From Spirochaetaceae bacterium UBA6089 (GTDB taxonomy: Bacteria > Spirochaetota > Spirochaetia > Treponematales > Rectinemataceae), in NCBI GenBank assembly GCA_002435985.1, contig DIXD01000035.1:1-23337 (forward strand): 23,337 nt of DNA. The letters are read 5' to 3'. Below, in pieces: positions 1 through 8,631 of the stretch. Under the pieces are notes generated by a model that did no database searches, was not told the origin of the DNA, and saw nothing but the letters and a program-made list of their open reading frames with translations. The translations under genes were made by a program, and so were the position numbers. How positions within the stretch are numbered: position 1 is the stretch's first letter; every line of letters begins with the position of its first letter.

Positions 1-359
1 ATAGGGACTTCGAAGAAGCCATTTGCCTTGTGCGGGATATCACCCGTTTCTCGGGGTATGGACATTCCTGTGGAATTCACACCACGAACGACGCGCACAT
101 GCTCGAGCTGGCAACGAGGGTGCGGGTAAGCCGGATGATGGTGCGGCAAACCCAACCCTATGGGAACTCGGGGAACTACGACAACGGGATGCCCTTCGGG
201 CTCACACTGGGCTGTGGCACCTGGGGTGGGAACATCACGACCGAGAATATCCACTGGAAGCACTTCCTCAATATCACCTGGGTGTCTCAGCCGATCACGC
301 CGGTGATTCCCGACGAGAACAAGATCTTTGGTGCGCACTGGAACAAGTACGGGAAATAA
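1..359 (+). CDS. CoA-acylating aldehyde dehydrogenase, SauS-like (C-terminal part only)
   Basis: This is the 3' end of a gene that begins outside the window; the reading frame runs from base 3 and about 118 C-terminal residues are visible. The visible part resembles the C-terminus of the acylating sulfoacetaldehyde dehydrogenase (SauS) group within the CoA-dependent aldehyde dehydrogenases. Marks are a GHSCGIHT segment, then YGNSGNYDNGMPF, LGCGTWGGN, and a tail with WKHFLNIT and an ENKIFGAHW-type ending. Family members turn an aldehyde plus CoA and NAD(P)+ into an acyl-CoA in the cytosol. The catalytic cysteine lies upstream and cannot be checked. The next gene is an aminotransferase 71 bases on, in the same direction, so this enzyme probably takes the aldehyde that transamination makes. 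The family call is fairly firm. The substrate (sulfoacetaldehyde, malonate semialdehyde or another) is not. Confidence 0.8.
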   Translation, partial: RDFEEAICLVRDITRFSGYGHSCGIHTTNDAHMLELATRVRVSRMMVRQTQPYGNSGNYDNGMPFGLTLGCGTWGGNITTENIHWKHFLNITWVSQPITPVIPDENKIFGAHWNKYGK

Positions 360-430
360 TCGGGAAGGCTGCCGTTTAGGGAAGTTCTGCCCGAGATCAG
401 TATATGCAGTAGCATAAGGAGCGATGTAGT

Positions 431-1705
431 ATGAATACGATTGAGAAATACAAGAAGTACGTAAACACGGCATTTGTAGCATCGGTCGAGCCCATTGTGG
501 TGGAAAAAGCCTCGGGCAGCAAGATTGTAGATTCCGACGGCAAAGTGTATACCGACCTTTATGCCGGCATTTCGGTGGTTAACGCGGGCCATGTGAATCC
601 CGAGGTTGCTGCGGCCGCCAAGGCTCAGATCGACAAGGTGGTGCACTCTGGTGCCTATATATATCATTCCATCCCCGTGGCCGATTTGGCAGAAAAGCTG
701 GCCGAGGTGACTCCTGGGAGGCTCCAGAAGACCTTCTTCGGCAACAGCGGCGCCGAGGCCATGGAGGGCGCAATGCGCATTGCCAAGCAATACACGAAAA
801 AAACCGAGTTCATCGCCCTTCAGGGCTCTTTCCATGGGAGGAGCCTGGCTACCTTGTCCATAACGGGCAACAAGGACAGGAAAAGGGGCGGTGGACCCTA
901 TATCCCAGGTGTTGCTTTCCATCCCGCCGCTTACTGCTATCGTTGTCCCTATGCCATGAGTTATCCAAGCTGCGATATGTATTGCGCCAAACAGCTGGAG
1001 CGCACGATACAGTTCGATACTTCCGAAAACATCGCCGCCTTTGTCGCTGAAACCATAATGGGAGAGGGGGGAATCATAGTCCCCCCTAAGGAGTATTTTA
1101 AAGAGATCAAGAAAACACTGGACAAATACGGTATTCTTCTCCTTTTAGACGAAGTGCAGTGCGGCTTTGGCCGTTCTGGTAAGCTATTTGCGGTGGAGCA
1201 CTACAATGTGGAGCCTGATATCATGGCCTTCGCCAAGGGCATCGCCGACGGCTTTCCTCTCTCAGCATTTATTGCAAGAGCAGAAATTGCCGATTCCTTC
1301 CACCCCGGCGATCATCTATCTACCTTTGGAGGCAATCCCGTTTCCTGCGCCGCCGCCCTGGCCAACCTGAATTTTATGCTCCGGGAAAAAATCCCTGAAA
1401 AAGCGCTGGCCAAGGGTGAAATGGTGCTTGGAGAACTCAAGGAGCTTCAGAAAAAGGTACCTCTCATCGGCGATGTGCGAGGTTCAGGTCTTATGATAGG
1501 TATCGAACTCGTTCTGGACAAGGAGAAGACCCCGGCCAAGAGCGAAGCCGTTAAAATCAGGACTGCCATGCGCCAAAAGGGGTTCCTCATCGGCGTTGGC
1601 GGCACCTATGGCAATGTGCTCCGTGTTCAACCCCCCTTGATAATCAGCTCCGAGGAGCTCAGCGCGGCGGTGGCTGCTCTTGCCGAGTGCTTCAAGGAGC
1701 TCTGA
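431..1705 (+). CDS. Class III PLP-dependent aminotransferase (omega-amino acid type)
   Basis: This 424-residue protein is a full-length class III (fold type I) aminotransferase. It carries NSGAEA at 105-110, SFHGR near 133-137, the cofactor-binding LLLDEVQCGFGR around 237-248 and the Schiff-base lysine K269 in FAKGI. A cysteine-rich insertion (C169, C172, C181, C185) matches the CYRCP-type segment I know from the alanine-glyoxylate/beta-alanine/GABA transaminase branch. The start is supported by AAGGAG at 416-421, nine bases before the ATG. The role is transfer of an amino group from a terminal amine, such as beta-alanine, GABA or taurine, to a 2-oxo acid. Its position between an acylating aldehyde dehydrogenase and a ketopantoate-reductase homologue suggests that the resulting semialdehyde goes to the dehydrogenase. 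The exact donor cannot be read from sequence. Confidence 0.9.
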   Translation: MNTIEKYKKYVNTAFVASVEPIVVEKASGSKIVDSDGKVYTDLYAGISVVNAGHVNPEVAAAAKAQIDKVVHSGAYIYHSIPVADLAEKLAEVTPGRLQKTFFGNSGAEAMEGAMRIAKQYTKKTEFIALQGSFHGRSLATLSITGNKDRKRGGGPYIPGVAFHPAAYCYRCPYAMSYPSCDMYCAKQLERTIQFDTSENIAAFVAETIMGEGGIIVPPKEYFKEIKKTLDKYGILLLLDEVQCGFGRSGKLFAVEHYNVEPDIMAFAKGIADGFPLSAFIARAEIADSFHPGDHLSTFGGNPVSCAAALANLNFMLREKIPEKALAKGEMVLGELKELQKKVPLIGDVRGSGLMIGIELVLDKEKTPAKSEAVKIRTAMRQKGFLIGVGGTYGNVLRVQPPLIISSEELSAAVAALAECFKEL

Positions 1706-2647
1706 ATGAAAATTTCCATAATAGGATCCGGCGCCATGGGATCTCTGTTTGGAGGAGCCCTTGCTTCCTCCAAGCACGATGTCGTACTTTATGATATCTA
1801 CAAGGATCACGTGGATGCGATCAACAGAGACGGCTTGTTCATAGAAGATGCAACGACCAAGGCTGTGAAGGTAGTCAAGCCCCGGGCTTCGGCCGATCCG
1901 GAAGCCGTAAGGAACTCGGACGTGATGATTTTCTTCGTCAAGTCCATTAACACCGAGGAAGCGGCGGCCACCTTCAAAGCCTACGCCAAACCAGACACCA
2001 TAGCCCTGACACTGCAGAATGGCCTGGGTAATGAGGCTATCCTGCGCAAACACTTTGGGCCGGCGCGCACCGCCGCCGGCGTGACATCCCAGGGCGCAAC
2101 CTTCCTGGGGCCGGGCAAGATCCGGCACGCGGGCAAGGGTCCCACCCACATCGCTATGGCCGACGGCGACCAAAGTAAGCTGGCAGAGCTTGCCAAAGCA
2201 CTGAGCGAAGTGGGTTTCGAAATATATGTTGAAAAAGACGTGGCGGGCATGATCTGGAGCAAACTGATTATCAATGTGGGTATCAACGCCATGACAGCCC
2301 TTCTTGGTGTAACGAACGGCAGGCTCTTGGAGTTTGAAGATATTAAGGACATCATATCCGACATGGTGGAAGAAGCAAAAGCCGTGGCAAAGGCAAGGGG
2401 AATCACTCTCATCTACCCTGATCCGCTGAAGGCGGTTTACGAGGTCGCGGCCAAGACGGGGGCGAATTTTTCTTCGATGCTCCAGGATTTCCAAAAGAAT
2501 CGTCAGTCCGAGATCGATTTTATGAACGGCGCGATCGTCCGGGAAGCCAAGGAATTAGGCATCCCCGTCCCGGTCAATGAAACCGTCACCCGCCTGGTCA
2601 GAACCTTGGATAGGCTTCACACGCAAAGTAAGGAGCATAGCGAATGA
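1706..2647 (+). CDS. 2-dehydropantoate 2-reductase family protein (ApbA/PanE-like)
   Basis: The 313-residue protein has the N-terminal dinucleotide-binding motif GSGAMG at 7-12. Its C-terminal helical domain keeps the family catalytic pattern: SK with K186, N190 and N194, then TALLG, and a late SEID...NG segment corresponding to the substrate-binding Glu/Asn region of PanE. Known members reduce ketopantoate to pantoate with NADPH in pantothenate synthesis; others act on different 2-oxo acids. The gene begins on the base after the aminotransferase stop and uses AAGGAG at 1694-1699 inside that gene, so the two are translationally coupled. Placement in a catabolic-looking operon rather than beside panC or panD makes a dedicated biosynthetic role uncertain. 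It may oxidise pantoate or reduce another alpha-keto acid. panB lies about 7 kb downstream in a separate transcription unit. Confidence 0.85.
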   Translation: MKISIIGSGAMGSLFGGALASSKHDVVLYDIYKDHVDAINRDGLFIEDATTKAVKVVKPRASADPEAVRNSDVMIFFVKSINTEEAAATFKAYAKPDTIALTLQNGLGNEAILRKHFGPARTAAGVTSQGATFLGPGKIRHAGKGPTHIAMADGDQSKLAELAKALSEVGFEIYVEKDVAGMIWSKLIINVGINAMTALLGVTNGRLLEFEDIKDIISDMVEEAKAVAKARGITLIYPDPLKAVYEVAAKTGANFSSMLQDFQKNRQSEIDFMNGAIVREAKELGIPVPVNETVTRLVRTLDRLHTQSKEHSE

Positions 2648-3894
2648 ATGATAGGGAAAGAAGTTTTGTTTCCGCAGTGGATAAGACTGAGCTTGTGGAA
2701 CTCACCAGGGATTTAGTATGTATCGATTCGGTAATCAGGCCTGAAAAGGGTGGCACTGAAAAGGATGTGGTCCGTTTTATCGCTAACTGGATCAGTCGGG
2801 AAGTTGGGGTGGAGCCCTTGGTGGAAGAAGTCGCTCCGGGACGTGAGAATATTATCCTGACTATCGATTCCGGAAAGCCAGGCCCCTGCCTAATGATCGA
2901 GGGACATACCGATGTGGTGAGCGAAGGTGATCCCGCTGCCTGGGACTACGAGCCCTTCGGAGCCCAGCTGGTTGAGGGGAAGATCTATGGCCGTGGTTCC
3001 TGCGATATGAAGGCAGGCGACGCTATCGCATTGCAGATTGCCAAGATTTTCGCCACAACGAAAGAGCCTTGGGTGGGCAAGCTGCGAATCGGTTTGGTCT
3101 GTGACGAGGAAGGCATGATGATCGGCATCAAGGACTATATCAAAAAAGGTCATGCCGACGAGGTCGATGCCTGCCTAGTGCCGGAGCCGGAAGAAAATAA
3201 TCTCTGCCTATCCATGAAGGGAGCGATACGGGCTATCGTAAAAGTACATGGGAAAATGGCCCATGGGGCCATGCCTCTTTCAGGAGTCAATCCCAATACA
3301 AGGATGGCTCGGATCATTCTTGCCTTTGAGGAATTTGAAGCCGCCGAGAAAAAGCGATGCGGCAAGGATCCGTTCCTCGGCTGGCCATCGGTAACTTTTA
3401 CCGTGGTCCAAGCCCCGCCTCCGGGCAGCCCACCCCAGCTCAACGTAATGCCCGCCGAAGCTGTGGGGTATGTGGATATCCGCACCACCCTCGCTCAAAA
3501 TCATGACCAGGTGCGGCAAGCTCTGCGCGATATCATAAGCAGGCTGGCCAAGGCCGATCCGGATTTCAAGGCTGAAATCGAATTCATAGAGGATAGGCCT
3601 GTGGTGGGCATTGAAAAGGAAGAACCAATTGCCGTGCTGTCTGCCCAGGCTTACCGTGACGTGACAGGCAAGGAGCCAATTTGGAACGGTGTACCCGGCG
3701 CTACCGACGGAACCTTCTTGAGCGCGTGGAAGGGCATACCCTGTCTTGTGAACGGACCGGGCAATAGGCTAATTCCTCATCAGAAGAACGAATACGTGGA
3801 AGTGGATGAGCTTTTCGAATGCGCCAAGATCTATGCCCTCACCGCATGCCGTTACCTAGATCCTGAAAATCCGGCTCCGCTGCGGAAATCTTAA
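2644..3894 (+). CDS. M20-family metallopeptidase/amidohydrolase (ArgE/DapE type)
   Basis: The 416-residue enzyme shows the dinuclear zinc site of M20 amidohydrolases: H88 and D90 in GHTDVV, the bridging D121 in GRGSCDMK, the general-base Glu in DEEG (E155/E156), a metal Glu in the VPEPE segment near 181, and a late His in IPHQKNEYV. H207 in KMAHGAM is the dimerisation-domain histidine typical of the family. Members hydrolyse N-acyl amino acids, succinyl-diaminopimelate or dipeptides. The ATG overlaps the preceding stop (ATGA) and AAGGAG at 2630-2635 is eight bases upstream, which favours this start over the next ATG four bases on. In this operon it is the best candidate for splitting an imported amide to release the amine used by the aminotransferase. 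The substrate is not identifiable. Confidence 0.88.
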   Translation: MNDRERSFVSAVDKTELVELTRDLVCIDSVIRPEKGGTEKDVVRFIANWISREVGVEPLVEEVAPGRENIILTIDSGKPGPCLMIEGHTDVVSEGDPAAWDYEPFGAQLVEGKIYGRGSCDMKAGDAIALQIAKIFATTKEPWVGKLRIGLVCDEEGMMIGIKDYIKKGHADEVDACLVPEPEENNLCLSMKGAIRAIVKVHGKMAHGAMPLSGVNPNTRMARIILAFEEFEAAEKKRCGKDPFLGWPSVTFTVVQAPPPGSPPQLNVMPAEAVGYVDIRTTLAQNHDQVRQALRDIISRLAKADPDFKAEIEFIEDRPVVGIEKEEPIAVLSAQAYRDVTGKEPIWNGVPGATDGTFLSAWKGIPCLVNGPGNRLIPHQKNEYVEVDELFECAKIYALTACRYLDPENPAPLRKS

Positions 3895-3910
3895 GACAGG
3901 GAAGAGGAAA

Positions 3911-4666
3911 ATGCTAAAAATTACAGGGTTGTGTAAAAATTTTGGTGTTCTTCAGGCGCTTAGCAACGTGGATTTGGAGGTAAAACAGGGCAGCATCCAT
4001 GGAATTATCGGTCCCAACGGATCCGGGAAAACTACTCTGTTCAACTGCATTACCGGCGTCCTCAAGCCCGACGGAGGCAGCATCAGTTTTTTCGGGGAGG
4101 ACATCACCGGTATGAGGGCTGACCTCATCTCCAATAAAGGCATCCATCGAACCTTTCAGGCCGGGAAACTGGTGCCCAATTTCACTGTACTGGAAAATGT
4201 TATGTCCGGTGTCCAGGATTCAGTAGGGACGGTGCTTAAGGATACGATACTTCGGGTGCCATTCACCAAGGCGAGGCGGGAAAAGGAAATCGAGGAGAAA
4301 GCCCGCCAGATCATCGAAATTACCGGGCTTACCAATTCCATAAACCGATGGTCGGCCGACCTTGTCTGGACCGAACGACAACTGGTGCAGATAGCCAGGG
4401 CGATGATCGCTGAACCCAAACTCCTGCTTCTGGACGAACCTGCATCGGGCATGGGTCCCAAGGAGATCGAAGTGGTCGATGAGATTATTCGTAAGGTGCG
4501 GGATATGGGCATCACCGTCGTCGTGGTGAGCCACGATGTGAAAATGCTCATGAATGTATCGGATATCGTCACTGTGCTCAATTTCGGACAAAAGATAGCC
4601 GAGGGCGTTCCTCAGGACATACAAAAGAATCCCAAAGTATTGGAGGCATACCTTGGTGCAGAATGA
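3911..4666 (+). CDS. livG: ABC transporter ATP-binding protein, LivG type, with degenerate signature motif
   Basis: This 251-residue cytoplasmic ATPase is a LivG-type subunit of a branched-chain-amino-acid family importer. It has a Walker A motif GPNGSGKT at 34-41, a Q-loop region near TFQAGK, Walker B LLLLDEP around 171-177 and the switch histidine H208 in VVSHD. The ABC signature (C-loop) is abnormal. Where LivG proteins have a form such as LSYGQ, this one reads LVWTERQ (151-157), so the conserved glycine is Thr154. The start has a modest GAGG site a few bases upstream. The gene follows the M20 hydrolase by 16 bases and overlaps or touches livF. It supplies energy for uptake of the unknown operon substrate. 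Confidence 0.9.
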   Translation: MLKITGLCKNFGVLQALSNVDLEVKQGSIHGIIGPNGSGKTTLFNCITGVLKPDGGSISFFGEDITGMRADLISNKGIHRTFQAGKLVPNFTVLENVMSGVQDSVGTVLKDTILRVPFTKARREKEIEEKARQIIEITGLTNSINRWSADLVWTERQLVQIARAMIAEPKLLLLDEPASGMGPKEIEVVDEIIRKVRDMGITVVVVSHDVKMLMNVSDIVTVLNFGQKIAEGVPQDIQKNPKVLEAYLGAE

Positions 4667-5396
4667 AAAAACGGCAACCACGGCCCCTGAGGGAGCGCTT
4701 CTCAAGGTAGAGAATCTCTCGGTTTCCTACGGGCATATCAACGCGCTAAAAAGCGTGAGCATCGAAGTGTTCCTCGGAGAGATCGTAGTGCTCATAGGAG
4801 CGAACGGCGCGGGGAAAACCACCCTGCTCTCATCGATCCTGGGAATCACTCCTTCCCAGTCGGGAACCATAAGCTTTGATGGACAGCGGATTGACAAGGA
4901 ACCGGTAGATAAAATCGTGCGCAAAGGCGTGTGCCTCGTACCCGAAGGCCGAGGCGTTTTCGCCTCTATGACGGTTATGGATAATCTCTTGCTCGGCGCC
5001 CACCACAATCTCAAGAACAAGGACAAGTATCTAAAGCGCGTCTTTGAATGGTTTCCGATTTTAGAACAGCGGAAAAACCAAGTAGCCAAGACGCTCTCGG
5101 GCGGCGAGCGGCAGATGCTTGCCATAGGCCGTGCTCTTATGTCCGAACCCAAGCTGATCCTGGTCGATGAACCTTCGTTAGGCCTGGCGCCCATCGTGGT
5201 CAACGAGATATTCACTATCCTCCAGATGCTGAACAAAGAGGGCTATACGATCCTGTTATCCGAGCAGAATACCTTTAAAGCATTAAAAGTCGCCCATAGG
5301 GGCTATGTTCTGGAGACCGGCAAAGTAACGCTTTCCGGGACCGCTCAGCAGCTTCTGAACGATCCGGGAGTCAAAGCGGCATATCTAGGAGCCTGA
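4656..5396 (+). CDS. livF: ABC transporter ATP-binding protein, LivF type
   Basis: The 246-residue ATPase partner of LivG has Walker A GANGAGKT (about 48-55), an intact signature LSGGERQ (about 147-153) and Walker B LILVDEP. The switch-histidine position is occupied by SEQN, as is usual for LivF. The start lies inside the end of livG. A TTG at 4653 and a GTG at 4656 are both in frame behind GGAGG at 4642-4646. I prefer GTG for its codon and nine-base spacing, but TTG is possible. The end GYVLETGKVTLSGT is typical LivF. Together with LivG it should form the heterodimeric motor below LivH and LivM. Confidence 0.9.
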   Translation: MQNEKTATTAPEGALLKVENLSVSYGHINALKSVSIEVFLGEIVVLIGANGAGKTTLLSSILGITPSQSGTISFDGQRIDKEPVDKIVRKGVCLVPEGRGVFASMTVMDNLLLGAHHNLKNKDKYLKRVFEWFPILEQRKNQVAKTLSGGERQMLAIGRALMSEPKLILVDEPSLGLAPIVVNEIFTILQMLNKEGYTILLSEQNTFKALKVAHRGYVLETGKVTLSGTAQQLLNDPGVKAAYLGA

Positions 5397-5399
5397 GCC

Positions 5400-6284
5400 A
5401 TGCAAGTATTTATAGCGCAAATAATAAACGGATTATCCTTAGGCAGCATCTATGTGCTCCTGGCCACGGGGTTTAATCTCTTGCTTCTTGTTGCTCTGAT
5501 CATCCACTTCTCCTACCCTGTGGTCGTTGTGTTTTCCATGTATATCGTGTGGGTAGTGCTGAATGCCACGGGCAACAATCTCCTTTTGGGCATCCTCGCC
5601 GGCGTGCTCTCCTCGATCATTCTCAATGTCGTGAGCGCGCCCATTTTCCAAAAGGTCATGAAAAAACGAGGAGAGGTGGACATAAACTCCACCATGGTTG
5701 TCTCCATGGGCATGGGATTTATCATCACCGATATTCTCTCTCATTCATTTAACCACGGATTCCCCATCGCCTTTCCAGAAAACCTGACTGGAAGCGAACC
5801 TCTTTTTAGAATTGGCCTGATAAGCGTTCAGGTTGGACAGGTGTGGTCCCTCGCAATCGGCGCCATAGCTGTTTCGGCATTCTTTGTGCTGCTTTATAAA
5901 ACCAGGGCAGGCAGGGCATTCAGGGCTATCGCCGAAGATCCGGCGGGTGCGAGGCTGGTAGGAATTCCTATCGTCAAAACGGGCATCCAAAGCTACGCCT
6001 TGTCGGGTGTCATGGGCGGAATGTCGGCCATTCTCATCGCTATGCTCCTGCATTCGGCTTCGCCTGGTCTGGGTGACATGCTCGCCCATAAGGTGCTGGC
6101 TGTCTCCATAGTCGCCGGCCTGGGTAACTTGGTGGGGGGCTTGGTGGTGGGGCTGGCCCTTGGTGTCATCGAAGCGCTTATCCAAGGCTATGCAGCAGGC
6201 AGCTGGTCCAATGCCATAGCTTTCGTAGTCATGCTCGTCGTCATTCTATGGAAGCCGAAGGGCCTCTTCGGCATCAAAGTCTAA
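5400..6284 (+). CDS. livH: ABC transporter permease, LivH type
   Basis: This 294-residue integral membrane protein of the branched-chain-amino-acid permease family opens with INGLSLGSIYVLLATG, a hallmark of LivH, and ends with ILWKPKGLFG, the usual LivH C-terminus. About eight hydrophobic segments are visible. It is preceded by AGGAG at 5387-5391, eight bases before the ATG and overlapping the livF stop region, so translation is coupled. The loop carrying FRAIAEDPAGARLVGI is the conserved cytoplasmic segment expected to contact the ATPase subunits. It pairs with the next gene, LivM, to form the channel. Confidence 0.92.
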   Translation: MQVFIAQIINGLSLGSIYVLLATGFNLLLLVALIIHFSYPVVVVFSMYIVWVVLNATGNNLLLGILAGVLSSIILNVVSAPIFQKVMKKRGEVDINSTMVVSMGMGFIITDILSHSFNHGFPIAFPENLTGSEPLFRIGLISVQVGQVWSLAIGAIAVSAFFVLLYKTRAGRAFRAIAEDPAGARLVGIPIVKTGIQSYALSGVMGGMSAILIAMLLHSASPGLGDMLAHKVLAVSIVAGLGNLVGGLVVGLALGVIEALIQGYAAGSWSNAIAFVVMLVVILWKPKGLFGIKV

Positions 6285-6295
6285 GGGAGGACACC

Positions 6296-7177
6296 GTGTC
6301 GTTATCCATATACTACTTCCTTTCGATTACAGCGGTGAACATCCTCATGACCTGGGCGATTTATCTGCCCTACAGGGTGGCTCACCTGCATTTCATAACC
6401 ATCGCCAACATGGCCATATCGGGGTATCTAGCGGGATATTTGGTAATGACCTTGAAATTCCCATTCTTCTGGGCTTTGCTGATCGGCTTTGCCGTGGGCG
6501 GTCTGATTGGCTACCTGGTGTCGCTCTTCATCGGCGATGCGCCGACCTTCGCGGTGGTTATTGTCGGCTTTACCTTTATCTACATAACGAGAACGGTAAT
6601 AGAAAACATCCCCGCCATCGGTGGTACCATGGGCATGTTCGGCTTGCCCAACATAGCCAAGACCCCCGCGGGACATCGCAATTTGATCATCGTGATTCTC
6701 TATGGCCTCGTGCTCCTGGTAGGCTTTCTTATTTACCGCTTCGACAACTCCAGACTGGGCAAGGCGGCATCGGCGATTTTTGTGGATAAAGACCTCGCCA
6801 CATCGCTGGGTGTCGACATCAAGAAGCTCGGCCAGCTTTTGCAGGTCTTCAGCTGCATCGTGGCAGGCGGCACCGGAGTGCTCTACGGCTTTATCTACAG
6901 GAGCTTCCATCCAGATTTCTTCACCTTCCACCTGGTGGGAATATATATGACTACAATGTTCGTGGGAGGTTACAGTACCCTCTGGGGCTCCCTGCTGATG
7001 GCGCCGATTCTCTACGGACTGCCTTTGTTGTTCCCCAAAGAAATTCAATCCTGGCGCATGGTGATTTATGGTGTTATACTAATTCTTGTATTGGTGCTGA
7101 AGCCCGAGGGGTTCATCACCCGGAGGCTTGTCTACAATATCGGTATCCGTCTTTCGCACAAGCGGGAGAAGATATAA
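6296..7177 (+). CDS. livM: ABC transporter permease, LivM type
   Basis: This 293-residue membrane protein is the second permease. I place the start at a GTG (6296) behind GGGAGG at 6285-6290. The frame stays open upstream to an ATG at 6248 inside livH, but that would add a hydrophilic stretch with no ribosome site. LivM marks are hydrophobic segments throughout, the loop reading GKAASAIFVDKDLATSLGVD with the conserved cytoplasmic coupling region, and the tail LVLKPEGFITRR. At 293 residues it is somewhat shorter than classical LivM of enterics but in range for related importers. Confidence 0.9.
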   Translation: MSLSIYYFLSITAVNILMTWAIYLPYRVAHLHFITIANMAISGYLAGYLVMTLKFPFFWALLIGFAVGGLIGYLVSLFIGDAPTFAVVIVGFTFIYITRTVIENIPAIGGTMGMFGLPNIAKTPAGHRNLIIVILYGLVLLVGFLIYRFDNSRLGKAASAIFVDKDLATSLGVDIKKLGQLLQVFSCIVAGGTGVLYGFIYRSFHPDFFTFHLVGIYMTTMFVGGYSTLWGSLLMAPILYGLPLLFPKEIQSWRMVIYGVILILVLVLKPEGFITRRLVYNIGIRLSHKREKI

Positions 7178-7196
7178 AGACTATCAAGGAGGTCTT

Positions 7197-8354
7197 ATGA
7201 AAAAATTAATCGGAGTAATGATTCTGCTCCTCGTTGCTTCTACCGCGGCGTTCGGTCAGGTAGTAGTAAATGAGTGGCAGATCCCCTTCCTCAACTGCCT
7301 CACCGGCCCTATCGCGTCCATCGGTGAGTATCTGCAATGGGGCGCCAACTACGCCGCCGAAGAAATCAATGCAGCAGGAGGAATCGCAGGCAAGCCGGTA
7401 AAGGTCATTCCTGTCGATACGGGTCTGGATCCCCAGAAGGGCTCCGTCGAGATGGCCCGCATCGTCAAGGACAGCTTGGTCGCCATGGGACCAGTCCCCG
7501 AGGCTGTCATCATGGCAGCCATGCCCATCGCCGTGGAAAATGGGATGATGTCCATCACCGCTACCACCTCCTATGAGTATGCGGCTCCCTATTTGCCCTG
7601 GACTGTCTCCTGGTTCCCCCCCACCGAGAAAAGATTAGCTACCTTGATCGAAGCTTGGCTCAAGCAGTTCAGCGACATCAAGACGGTCGTTCAGTTCATC
7701 GAGCCCTACGGCGCATGGCCTGGGATGGCGAAAGGCCACACAAGAGCTATCAACAACCTTAAGTTGAAGGAAGTGAAGATTGACGTTCCTTCCGATGCCG
7801 TAGCTTTCGGCCCCATTGTCGTTCGCGCCATGTCCCAGAAACCAGACGCTGTGATACTGGCCTGCAATGCTGAAAAAGCCGCCAAGATCATCAAGGAAAT
7901 GAAGAGCCTCGGTTGGACTAAGATGGACCACATTCTGGTCTTCTCCAGCGCCGATACTCCTGAGCTCTACACTACCGGTGGCAAGGATATCGAGGGTGTA
8001 CAGATTTACAACTACACTAACGATGCCTTGGACACCCCCCGATGGAACGCCTTCAAGGCTGCCTACATGGCAGACCACCAGGGCACCCAGGTTCCCAGCC
8101 TCGCGCCGAACTACTACGACGCCTTGTACATGATCAAGGAAGCCATCGAAAAGACCGGTGTGACCGGAGATCCCAAGAAGCTCAAGGAAGAGCGCAAGAA
8201 GATTGCCGATTATCTACAGAACATAAAGGGCTTCAAGGGCTTGCTGTTTGAGTGGGACAATGTGGACGGTGTAGCCATGACCAAGCCAACCTATATCTTC
8301 GAGGTTAAGGACGGCAAGAAGAAACTTGTGCTGGAAGTCAAGCCAACGTTCTAA
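7197..8354 (+). CDS. livK: ABC transporter periplasmic substrate-binding protein (LivK-like, type 1 fold)
   Basis: This 385-residue exported binding protein starts at the ATG behind AAGGAGG at 7186-7192. An upstream in-frame ATG at 7128 would bury the signal peptide and overlap livM. The N-terminus has lysines followed by a hydrophobic core and AFGQ near residue 20, a signal peptide for SPase I; there is no clear lipobox. The mature part has the Peripla_BP_6 pattern: LTGPIASIGEYLQWGANYAAEEINAAGGIAGKP in spirit, a PVDTGLDPQKG segment, repeated AMPIAVENG-like ligand loops, and NYYDALYMI late in the chain. It captures the substrate for LivHMGF. The ligand is unknown; context suggests an amide, a short amino compound or a sulfonate rather than leucine. 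A strong terminator follows. Confidence 0.9.
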   Translation: MKKLIGVMILLLVASTAAFGQVVVNEWQIPFLNCLTGPIASIGEYLQWGANYAAEEINAAGGIAGKPVKVIPVDTGLDPQKGSVEMARIVKDSLVAMGPVPEAVIMAAMPIAVENGMMSITATTSYEYAAPYLPWTVSWFPPTEKRLATLIEAWLKQFSDIKTVVQFIEPYGAWPGMAKGHTRAINNLKLKEVKIDVPSDAVAFGPIVVRAMSQKPDAVILACNAEKAAKIIKEMKSLGWTKMDHILVFSSADTPELYTTGGKDIEGVQIYNYTNDALDTPRWNAFKAAYMADHQGTQVPSLAPNYYDALYMIKEAIEKTGVTGDPKKLKEERKKIADYLQNIKGFKGLLFEWDNVDGVAMTKPTYIFEVKDGKKKLVLEVKPTF

Positions 8355-8414
8355 GGAGCGTTCGCACGCCGGGGGACGCTTATGGCCTTCCCCGGGCTGA
8401 ATGACTGACTTTTA

Positions 8415-8443
8415 GGGCCGTTTCGCGAGAAACGGCCCTTTTT
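8415..8443 (+). terminator. Rho-independent terminator of the ABC operon
   Basis: A perfect ten-base-pair stem (GGGCCGTTTC at 8415-8424 with GAAACGGCCC at 8429-8438) encloses a GCGA tetraloop and is followed by five T. It lies 60 bases after the livK stop and should end the long operon. The rest of the 277-base gap to 8631 shows no coding frame that I trust. Confidence 0.92.
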
Positions 8444-8563
8444 GAGGAAATCCGGGGATATCGAAGGCAGCCCCGGCTGCACCCTCATAGGGGCGGAGGG
8501 AAGAAAGCTTGTGCTTAAACCGAACTTCGCCACGAATTTCGGCTTAAAGCAAAATCTTACGAT

Positions 8564-8601
8564 AAAAATACCGGCGCCGGAAACGTTCTGAATCCGGTGC
8601 C
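8564..8601 (-). terminator. Possible terminator of the P1 peptidase gene
   Basis: Read on the minus strand, GGCACCGG and CCGGCGCC can form an eight-position stem with one mismatch and a 13-base loop. It is followed after GGTA by five T (plus-strand A run 8564-8568). It lies about 30 bases past the P1 peptidase stop. The mismatch and long loop keep confidence low. Confidence 0.4.
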
Positions 8602-8631
8602 TGAGGGTTATCTGATAGTGCGTTTAGTCCG

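Noticed and set aside
287..922. 211-residue open frame on the minus strand opposite the aminotransferase
   Set aside because: It overlaps well-supported coding sequence on the other strand, has no recognisable motifs and no ribosome site.
1484..2494. 336-residue minus-strand frame opposite the aminotransferase and reductase genes
   Set aside because: Antisense shadow of two well-supported genes; composition is Gly/His/Arg-rich without domain features.
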